Shown here one piece after another: positions 56,948 through 64,000 of a stretch of DNA of 64,000 nt (position 1 is the stretch's first letter; the number at the start of each line of letters is the position of its first letter). Origin of the DNA: Vigna angularis (Eukaryota; Streptophyta; Magnoliopsida; Fabales; Fabaceae); assembly GCF_016808095.1 (NCBI RefSeq), contig NC_068974.1, forward strand, positions 30,612,825 through 30,676,824, read 5' to 3'. The position numbers and the translations under genes are program-made. Below the pieces are notes generated by a model. That model saw only the letters and a list, made by a program, of their open reading frames with translations. It was not told the DNA's origin and did not search any database.

Positions 56948-57689
56948 CCTTCTACTCAGTATAATTGATAATTAGGGTACATGTTTGTTTATATGTGATA
57001 GACTACAGCGAAGAAAACCCCAAGATTACAACAAAGTGCAATCACCATTACCACCTTTGTTGTATATTAGAGTGGCAGGAGCGAAATGACACGTGTCCAC
57101 TTTGTAGCAGGTAAGTACATAAAATCTTCCATACATAAAATTTAGTTAAACAATTTGTTACCGTTATTCTTGTACAAAGACTCAGAAAATGCATGATTTG
57201 ATATAGGAAAATGATATGTCGACAACAAATTTTTGCCAACAATTTGACAACGCCAGGTGGCGTCTTTGCATTGGTCAAATTTAATAAAAAGAAAATAGAG
57301 AGAGGTTATCAGACTAAGGGCAAAATTGGAAGAAAAGTTTACAAGTTTAACATTTTTGGTTTCGCGGTTTTCGTTTTTTCGCTCTCACATCTACACTTCT
57401 TTCATCCCTTTTATCTTCTCTCTCGATCTAACCTCTATCTTCTCTGTCGTTCTAACCCTATTCTTGTATCTTTTTTCTGATTCGAAGTTTGGTGGCGGTT
57501 TGGGTGTCATGAATTTAATTCTTTTTACGTTATGTGTGTTATAATGAACAAAGGTGTTATATTGAAAAAAGACCGCAGAATATTAATAAGTATTTAAAAT
57601 ATAGGTAATGGTTTCAGAAATGAATATAAGTTGTGGAATTTGTTGACCAAAAAATCATACAAGTGAATTTAAGGGTCATTACTGGTTGG

Positions 57690-58440
57690 GAGGTTATGTT
57701 TGGTGACCCTAAGAAGTGGGGAAGAAGCCATTCTTACTGAGGGGACCAAGTTGGACAAGTGCAGAGCTAATCTGCAGAAAAAACATTGTTGTAATCGTTT
57801 ACAGTGGCCTCGTAAACGATTACACGAGAGAAATCACTGTTTTGTACAGAAAGTTGAACTGAAGTAGTCAGTTGTGGTGTCCTGGGTGATCATTGGCAAA
57901 AACTGTTAATTTAAAGCACAAGTCCACTTGTATTTACTTGGTGTTGGTGTTTGACTGGTGGTAGAGGGTGGTAGGTGATGGGAGGTGACCCCAAAAAGTA
58001 GGGAAGAAGCCATTCTTACTCAAGGGACCAAGTTGGAGAAGTGCATGGCTAATCTACAAAAAAAACACTATTGTAATCGTTTACAGTGGCCTGTTAAACG
58101 ATTACACGAGAGAAATCACTGTTTTGTACAGAAAGTTGAACTGAAGTACTCAATTGTGGTGTCATGGGTGATCATTGGCAAAAATTGTTACTTTCAAACA
58201 CAAGTCCACTTGTATTTACTTGGTGTTGGTGTTTCAGTCGAGGTAGAGAGTGGAAATTGATGGGAGGTAACCCCAAGAAGTGGAGAAGAAGCCATTCTTA
58301 CTTAGGGGACCAAGTTGGAAGAGTGCAGAGCCAATCTGTAGAAAAAACACTATGGTAATCGTTTACAGTGTCCTTGTAATCGATTACAGTGTCAAAAAAG
58401 GTGTAAACTTTATTTCTAAGGCATAATTTGAAAGGTCTTT
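57690..58440 (+). repeat. Three tandem units of about 282 bp (forward array)
   Basis: Units begin near 57709, 57992 and 58273. They share GAAGAAGCCATTCTTACT, GGGACCAAGTTGGA.AAGTGC and TAATCGTTTACAGTG...GTAAACGATTACA, then GAGAGAAATCACTGTTTTGT and the CACAAGTCCACTTGTATTTA stretch. The third unit is truncated after its TAATCG core. Each core is a 12-bp inverted repeat (GTAATCGTTTAC with GTAAACGATTAC) around a 6-to-10-base loop. Confidence 0.9.
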
Positions 58441-58789
58441 GAGTATAGATTCCAACAAAACAAGAATCAACTCATTTGGAGTTCGGTGGAGAAAGTTATG
58501 AGCAAAAGAACAAGCAAAGGTCAGAGTTGGCAAAAATATATGAAACGCTAACTTGAAAGAATAAACTGTACCAACTCAGATGTCCAAAAATTACAAATTA
58601 GTAGTGATTGGAAAGATTTTTGAGTCTAGTTTCTAATAAAAAAAAGAATCACATCATTTGGAGGTCCGTGGGAAAAGTTATCAGTAAAATAGCCAGCAAA
58701 GGTCAAAGTTGACAGCATGTTATCTCACCCAAGTTGCTCATCTCATAAACATTGTTTTTTCCCTCCATCATGGGGTGCCAAAACATCAC

Positions 58790-59600
58790 TTCCCACCACT
58801 GAAACACCAGGACCAGCCTAAGACAAGTGCAAAAGTGCTTAAAACTCACTTTTTTTGACAATGGACACCCCTGTTAACCTGACTGACTCCCTCTGTTGGA
58901 CTTTCTGTACAAAATCTAATTTTCTCTCGGGTAATCGTTTACGAGGAGGTTGTAAACTATTACTACAACCTTTTTTCAACAGTCTCAGTCATCACTTGCA
59001 CAGCTTGCTCCTCCAACTGATGAGGGGTCACTCCACCCTCCTTGGCCTCACATCACATCACATCACATCACCAATCACCCTCTCCAACCCTTGAAACACC
59101 AAGACCAGCCTAAGACAAGTGCAAAAGTGCCTAAAACTCACTTTATTTTCCAATGGTCACCCCTGTTTACCTGACTGACTACCTCTGTTGGACTTTTTGT
59201 ACAAAATCCAATTTTCTCTCGGGTAATCGTTTACGAGGAGGTTGTAAACGATTACCACAGCCTTTTTTCAACACTCTCAGTCATCCCTTGCACAGCTTGC
59301 TCCTCCAACTGATGAGGGGTTACTCCACCCTCCTTGGGACATCATCACATCACTAACCACCCTCTCCCACCTTGAAACACCAGGACCAGCCTCAGACAAG
59401 TGCAAAAGTGCCTCAAACCTAGTTTTTTTGACAATGGTCACCCCTGTTAACCTGACTGACTACCTCAGTTGGACTTTCTGTACAAAATCCCATTTTCTCT
59501 CGGGTAATCGTTTACCAGGAAGTTGTAAACGATTACCAGAGCATTTATTCAACACCCTCAGTCATCCCTTGCACAGCTTGGTCCTCCAAGTGATGAGGGG
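58790..59600 (-). repeat. Three tandem units of about 290 bp (reverse array)
   Basis: Units near 58800, 59095 and 59385 are related to the forward array in reverse complement: GGACTTTCTGTACAAAAT, TTTTCTCTCGGGTAATCG, and TTTACGAGGAGGTTGTAAAC with its core. They share additional sequence, AGCCTAAGACAAGTGCAAAA and CACAGCTTGCTCCTCCAA. Together with the forward array this makes a foldback about 1.9 kb long with a roughly 350-bp centre. Confidence 0.88.
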
Positions 59601-59846
59601 TCACTCCACATCTTACAAACACGCCTGCAACTTAGGAGATACTAAACTTGACCACATTATGAAATCCACAAACCCACAACTCACAATAACAATGGTATTG
59701 AAAAAATAAAATATGAGACCAATTCAAACAAAAACTCAAATTTTATATCATTGAACTAAATCTGATACATTACACTTTGTTTTCTTAATCTATTTACAAT
59801 GATTACAATTATCATTTACTTTCCATTAATCAACTAAATACACATA

Positions 59847-60143
59847 TCACTCATTTTTTATTCTAAGCACTACGGTTCCGGTGTATGGAGTCCTAAGTGT
59901 TCTTTCCTTGTAACGCCTTCGTGATCCAACCCTAACATACGTCTTCAAAGGTTGTTCATTTCCGTCAATGTCAGTAGGGGATACAAAACCAGTGTTCACG
60001 GATGGTTCTGTACGAGGCACACTTTGTCCAACGTCATCTTTGTTTTGCCTTCTTGCCTTCTCTTCATCCAATTGTGCCTCCAAACTTGCAACCCTCCTTT
60101 TAAGTTCTTCAATTAGAAATTCTTGGTCCTCTAAGGCACGCAT
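59847..60143 (-). CDS. MULE-borne ORF remnant, 98 aa, coiled coil
   Basis: The frame starts MRALEDQEFLIEELKRRVAS, continues as a charged coiled coil, then VNTGFVSPTDIDGNEQPLKT and a basic tail with SRRRYKERTLRTPYTG. The tail resembles the basic C-terminal parts of proteins carried by plant Ulp1-containing MULEs (KI-MULE or Kaonashi type), but no Ulp1 protease or transposase domain is present. It sits just inside the right MULE end and reads inward. It is probably the remnant of a longer protein; function unknown. Confidence 0.45.
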   Translation of the reverse strand: MRALEDQEFLIEELKRRVASLEAQLDEEKARRQNKDDVGQSVPRTEPSVNTGFVSPTDIDGNEQPLKTYVRVGSRRRYKERTLRTPYTGTVVLRIKNE

Positions 60144-60369
60144 AAAAGTTTATCTGCGAAACGCGACCTTGGACCTTCACGAGAAGGGACCTTCGTCTCC
60201 AATGAAACAGAGAAAGGGGTATTTTCGAATTTTCAGTTAAAAGAAGGGTTACGGACTTCCATTTTGAAGGTTTTTATAAAATATTATTTTTAAAACAAAC
60301 CAATCAAAGCACGACACGTGGCATTGTAAAAAATGTGTTAAGAAAACATTGTTGGAATATCGCGGTCCT

Positions 60370-60370
60370 T

Positions 60371-60463
<93 letters not shown>
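60370..60463. repeat. (AT)n microsatellite abutting the MULE TSD
   Basis: About 46 AT units begin within the right copy of the 9-bp TSD TTTGATATA. Confidence 0.95.
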
Positions 60464-60464
<1 letters not shown>

Positions 60465-60829
60465 CACTGACAATGTACTCCTTTGTCCCTACGTGGGTTT
60501 GCAGGTGATTGGTTTTGATCAACTATAGCATAACACAAGAATCAAGACTCCTTCGATTATAAATTAGTATAACATTTTAATTATTAGTACTTTATAAACC
60601 ATGTAGGGTAGAAGTATTCTCAAATATCACGCATTTTCTTTTTTCTTTATTTACATTTCCATTAATCCGTGAATATTATATTTAAATCGTAATTTAGATT
60701 AATTTATTTTGTGTAAATATATTTTAGGTAAATATTATACTTTGATGTGTTAATAGAAACAATATTGTTAGGTAAATTTAAGATTGAATTTTTTACACGT
60801 CTGGATATGGATAGTAGTATATACAAATC

Positions 60830-61145
60830 AAATATTTAAAAAAAACGTCAATTTTTACACATGTTAGGTATAAAAAGTATTGTTTTTCACACCGGTTATA
60901 ACATCATAAGGTATACAAGTGAGTTTCTTTTATACCTGTTTTGTTACCGGCAGGTATAAAAGTGAGTTTTTTAAGTAAGAAATACGACTTTTTTATACCT
61001 GATCCCAGATGTAAATATCAAACTTTTATAGCTCTTACAAAAATAAATGGTCTAGAACCAGTGTAAAAAGACGAAAACTTTTTATACCTTGCACCTATAT
61101 CTACTCAAAAACAAGTATAAAAAGCATTTTTTAACGGGTACAAAA
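60830..61145. repeat. CACTA subterminal repeats, right side
   Basis: Repeated GGTATAAAA, TTTTTATACCTG, ACACCGGTTATAAC and AGTATAAAAAGC motifs occur in both orientations, matching the motif set at 52420-52635. Confidence 0.65.
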
Positions 61146-61189
61146 AACATTTTTTTACATTTTTTAAGGTTTCTTTTTTTTAAGTTTTG

Positions 61190-61320
61190 AGAATGAAAAT
61201 TATTAAAATACCCTTAACCTTATAATTTAAAATTCATGATATATTAGGGTATTTTTATCTACTAGCACCCGCTACACATTGCTAAAATGTAACAATTGAA
61301 AAGCAAACTAAGTGACACGT
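61190..61320 (+). repeat. Right portion of the repeat split by the CACTA element
   Basis: AATTATTAAAATACCC, ATTCATGATATATTAGGGTA and CACATTGCTAAAATGTAACA match the inner part of the arm at 39050-39120. The beginning of the same repeat stops at 52388. Confidence 0.65.
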
Positions 61321-61849
61321 TTTATGTAACCCCATTTGTTTTTTTCTGTACTTTTTCTCCCATAGGAAATGCTAATCTTACTTTGTGCTTATAGTTCATT
61401 CACCGGAGTGCTTTACTCACGAGATAGGTAACGCACAAGCTTACTATCAGACAAACAAGAAGCGTTATAAGAACAACAATTTTTTTCCAAAAACCCAGCT
61501 GTAATGAAGATCTTCGACAAGAGTGTTTTTTTTCGTTAATATTTAGAAGTTCTAAAATTAGTTTGATAAATTTTTAAAAAAAATTATAAATTTTAATATA
61601 ATATTAATTAACAACTAATCATTCACGATAAAAAAAATTACTAACACGGTACAATTTTATGAAAATCAGACCGAACTCATATAACGATGGTAAGAATTTT
61701 TTTATCGAATTCATATCATGTTGGCAAAATTTACTTTAAATTATAATTTTTTTTCAAAACTTACACCAAATCAATAATTTGAGTATTAAAATTTCTTAAC
61801 TGATAAAAGACAACATAACTTTAAGCTGTCACAAACACGCTTTCACTTG
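61321..61849. other. Intergenic DNA upstream of dirigent gene 2
   Basis: AT-rich, without gene or paired repeat ends. The proximal part presumably holds the promoter. Confidence 0.5.
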
Positions 61850-61856
61850 TATAAAT
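61850..61856 (+). promoter_or_regulatory. TATA box of dirigent gene 2
   Basis: TATAAAT lies 64 bp upstream of the start codon, nearly the same spacing as in dirigent gene 1 (62 bp). Confidence 0.7.
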
Positions 61857-61913
61857 TCATGAATATTTCATGACATCTACATCCCAAACGTTGAATAACC
61901 CCACAAAAAGAAA

Positions 61914-62447
61914 ATGGCAGCAGCAGTTTCAACACCCTTCTCCATTCAAAAGCTGATGATATTATTCATCACACTGGTTTATCAAGCTTACGCTCAATTG
62001 GATCGTGAAACAACATACGTGTTCTACCTGCAAGACATAACAAGAGGGCCGAATGCCACAGTTGCAGCAGTGGCGGGCATCAAGGGAAGGAATTGGAACT
62101 TCAACACATTTGGAAGCGTGTTTGTGGTTGATGATCCAGTGACGGTGGGCCCAAGCCCAACGTCTACGATGGTGGGCCGGGCCCAAGGTTTGCTGGTAGT
62201 TTCCTCTCGTGATGGAGCTTATGAGAATGTGGTGCTTTCAATTGTGTTCAGCAGTTGGCAGTTCAATGGTAGCACCTTGGAGCTGCAAGGCATTAATCGG
62301 CAGAATGAGAATGTCAGAACGGTGTCTGTTGTGTCCGGAACTGGCCAATTTCGTTTTGCCAGAGGCTATGCTGCATTGCAAACTGTGGCTTATGATCCTG
62401 TAACTGCACGCTCCACCGTTCGCTTCACCATAACCTTACACACTTGA
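61914..62447 (+). CDS. Dirigent protein 2 (177 aa, single exon)
   Basis: This is a second secreted dirigent protein in the same orientation as the one at 16031, diverged but clearly related. A hydrophobic signal segment (about residues 12-27, ending YAQ) is followed by TYVFYLQDITRGPNATV with a sequon at Asn47, FGSVFVVDDPVTVGP (Asp73-Asp74), GRAQG at 88-92, RTVSVVSGTGQFRFARGYAA and a final strand ending TITLHT. A second sequon lies in FNGSTLEL. Length, motifs and absence of introns are normal, with nothing disabling. The role is presumably stereoselective phenolic coupling in the cell wall; substrate unknown. Confidence 0.93.
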   Translation: MAAAVSTPFSIQKLMILFITLVYQAYAQLDRETTYVFYLQDITRGPNATVAAVAGIKGRNWNFNTFGSVFVVDDPVTVGPSPTSTMVGRAQGLLVVSSRDGAYENVVLSIVFSSWQFNGSTLELQGINRQNENVRTVSVVSGTGQFRFARGYAALQTVAYDPVTARSTVRFTITLHT

Positions 62448-63440
62448 CAAAATTATGTATTACTACTTCTTTCCTTCTAAATAATATTACATCAACCATT
62501 TTAACTACTACAAACGCATTCATATTACTTCAGTTTTCATTTTTATTCTTAATTAACTAATTTGGTATATTTTCTGCTCTTTCGTTAATTTAAAATTAAA
62601 ATTAAGGACAATTTAAAATATATATTATTTTTTTCAATCTCTTAAAAATCAAAATTTAATACTTTTGATATATTACACTTTCTTAAGTTTTATTTTCTTA
62701 ATCGGTGTAAACATCATTAAAAATAAATAAACTTAGTAATTTTACTTTTATATTTAAATTTATGGCTTATTTTTTAGATTTTAACACGTGACACTTTTTA
62801 AAAAATTAGAATTAACTTTTTTTTTTAATTTTGATACAATTTAGTCACTTAATTTTAGAGATGTGTGGATTTAATCCTTCTAAACAAATTTTATTAAGTT
62901 AATATAACTTTTCAAACGTTTTTCATAATAGCATTTGAGTTGTTTACATTGTTTAACACATTTTTTCTTTGATGTTAGTAAAGAAATGCGTTTGAAACCT
63001 CAAATAAACATAACAAATTTTGGCTAGAGAAATTAAATTTACACACTTCTACCGATGAAGGACTAAAATAATTTAAAATTTTAAAGAGAACTAATTTCAA
63101 TTTTCAGTTAAAGTTAAGGAAAAAAACATATTTAATTTTAAAAATTAAAGTATATCATAAATCTAAATACAGATATCAAATTATTAATAAAAGACTTATT
63201 AATACATTTATTTATCTATTTAATTTTAAATAATATTAATAAATAAACATGTTTTGTTTTGAATTATTTTAATTTCTCTATTAACATTAAATTTTGTTAT
63301 CTTCAATAATTGTTCTTAGTTTGATATAAAAAAGATTAATTATACATTCAACATTAAAAGAAGTCATTTTACTTTTTCTCTAATGTCTTTTATCTTGAAA
63401 CTATAACATGATTTTTTTTATTTTTGTCTTTATATCAAAT
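62448..63440. other. AT-rich intergenic DNA
   Basis: 3' flank of dirigent gene 2. No gene or repeat ends are recognised. Confidence 0.6.
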
Positions 63441-63870
63441 TTTAATTAGGTACCTGCCTTGGACAAAGCACCACCCAGACCAAACACTCAGGTCACCAAC
63501 CCAAGCCGTCCTCTCAAGCTCTCCATCTGAGCTTTTCGTCCACCCAAATTGTTCACATGGATTGTTCGCCCACATCTAGGCCGTGCCCGGTATGACCTAA
63601 CAGTATGGTCAGATTATCGGTGATAATAACTTATTAAGTCTCTAATGCAGATTAAGGTGTGATTGAACCGTCATTAGGCCAATGAAAAGTAAAGATCATC
63701 ACAACTAGTATAAATAAAGGACTCAACTATGACTTTAGGATTATTATGCATATTATGCGTCACTTGTTGTGTTAACCGATTAGTTATATTACTAAATTGA
63801 GTGTCTGAGTGTATTTGACAAGTACTCATCCACATAACTTCGATAAGAAAAAGGAAGAACAAACAACGTA
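63441..63870. other. Possible LTR fragment of a Tat-like element
   Basis: A GC-richer start (about 63450-63600) is followed by ACTAGTATAAATAAAGGACT, a TATA-like site, then ATTGAGTGTCTGAGTGTATT. The order and the last segment recall the gypsy LTR at 17189 (TGACTTGAGCGTCAGAGTG downstream of CATATAAATAGC). I see no termini or TSD. This is a weak, layout-based call. Confidence 0.3.
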
Positions 63871-64000
63871 ATTTAGATGATGAAAGACCACTAAAAAATC
63901 TATGCGATATTCAAAACAACTTGAAGTGCTTTAAATAAAGAACGTTAATCGTATACCTGAAACAAATTATATTAAATTCATATACTTAAAAAATTATATG

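Larger units (their letters stand above)
57206..60368. mobile_element. MULE (3.16 kb) with foldback arrays and ORF remnant
   Basis: The left end reads GGAAAATGATATGTCGACAA. The right end inverted reads GGACCGCGATATTCCAACAA. Similarity continues inward for roughly 80 bp (ACAACGCCAGGTGGCG against ACAATGCCACGTGTCG). A perfect 9-bp TSD TTTGATATA lies at 57197-57205 and 60369-60377. Inside are a protein-like frame on the minus strand at 59847-60143 and two opposing three-unit arrays. The transposase core is missing. Confidence 0.82.
52389..61190. mobile_element. CACTA-like element containing captured and nested sequences
   Basis: The left end is CACTAGTGCAAAATAGAC, typical of En/Spm-CACTA termini. 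It is followed by subterminal repeats built on ACACCGGTTAC, GGTATAAAAA and TCAGTGTAGAAAATA (52420-52635). Matching subterminal motifs in the other orientation fill 60830-61135. The same host repeat (see 38780) stops at 52388 and resumes at about 61190, which supports one insertion. The right terminal CACTA was not found, so that end is degraded and the limit approximate. Inside are lyase fragments, a family 1 solo LTR and a MULE. No CACTA transposase was recognised. Confidence 0.6.

Overview
This looks like a nuclear segment from a flowering plant, most probably a warm-season legume of the Vigna/Phaseolus type. That assignment is an inference: it rests on AT-rich intergenic DNA, split genes with GT-AG introns, dirigent, STP and BAP31 genes of dicot type, and LTR, TRIM, MULE and hAT ends like those I know from legumes. 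There are no operons, ribosome-binding sites or CRISPR arrays. Only four genes look intact, about 4 kb of coding sequence. The rest is a deeply nested layering of transposable elements.

Layout. 1-4.5 kb: AT-rich DNA and a solo LTR with target-site duplication (TSD) AATTT. 5.1-9.6 kb: a two-exon BAP31-like ER membrane gene whose 3.9-kb intron holds a broken copia element. 10-15.4 kb: a coiled-coil gene remnant, a Pack-MULE-like element that captured part of an S-domain receptor-kinase gene and was then split by a solo LTR, and a duplicated 3' piece of the BAP31 gene. 16.0-16.6 kb: dirigent gene 1. 17.2-25.0 kb: a complete Tat-type Ty3/gypsy element with TSD GTTTA. Its gag is decayed, its pol lost most of reverse transcriptase through integrase, it carries an antisense ORF with an intron, and a 1.4-kb solo LTR sits inside it. 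25.2-30.6 kb: a short hAT element split by two solo LTRs. 31.1-38.5 kb: two more solo LTRs, one holding two TRIM elements, and a 1.1-kb hAT element between them. 38.8-41.3 kb: a 2.5-kb inverted repeat whose loop carries a 1.05-kb MULE. 41.3-44.2 kb: a 0.5-kb AT-rich direct repeat. 44.7-46.8 kb: a four-exon STP-type sugar transporter with unusual motif substitutions. 48.5-52.3 kb: a solo-LTR remnant holding a copia fragment and a Cassandra-like LTR. 52.4-61.2 kb: a CACTA-like element containing fragments of a sphingosine-1-phosphate lyase gene, a solo LTR, and a MULE with a large internal foldback of repeat arrays. 61.9-62.4 kb: dirigent gene 2. The last kilobase holds AT-rich DNA and a possible LTR fragment.

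Insertion boundaries were read by matching TSDs: 5 bp for LTR elements, 8 bp for hAT, 9 bp for MULEs. Many are perfect, so the insertion order can be reconstructed. The two dirigent genes are probably relics of one family cluster pushed apart by insertions. The four genes do not form a pathway.

I did not find a convincing new molecular system. The observations most worth following are the CACTA-borne lyase fragment that lacks its cofactor lysine, the six-unit foldback inside a MULE, the receptor-kinase Pack-MULE, and a splice-donor-like motif (AGGTAAGGGGAGCTAA) shared by six otherwise diverged solo LTRs. All calls are by eye, without alignments or database searches.
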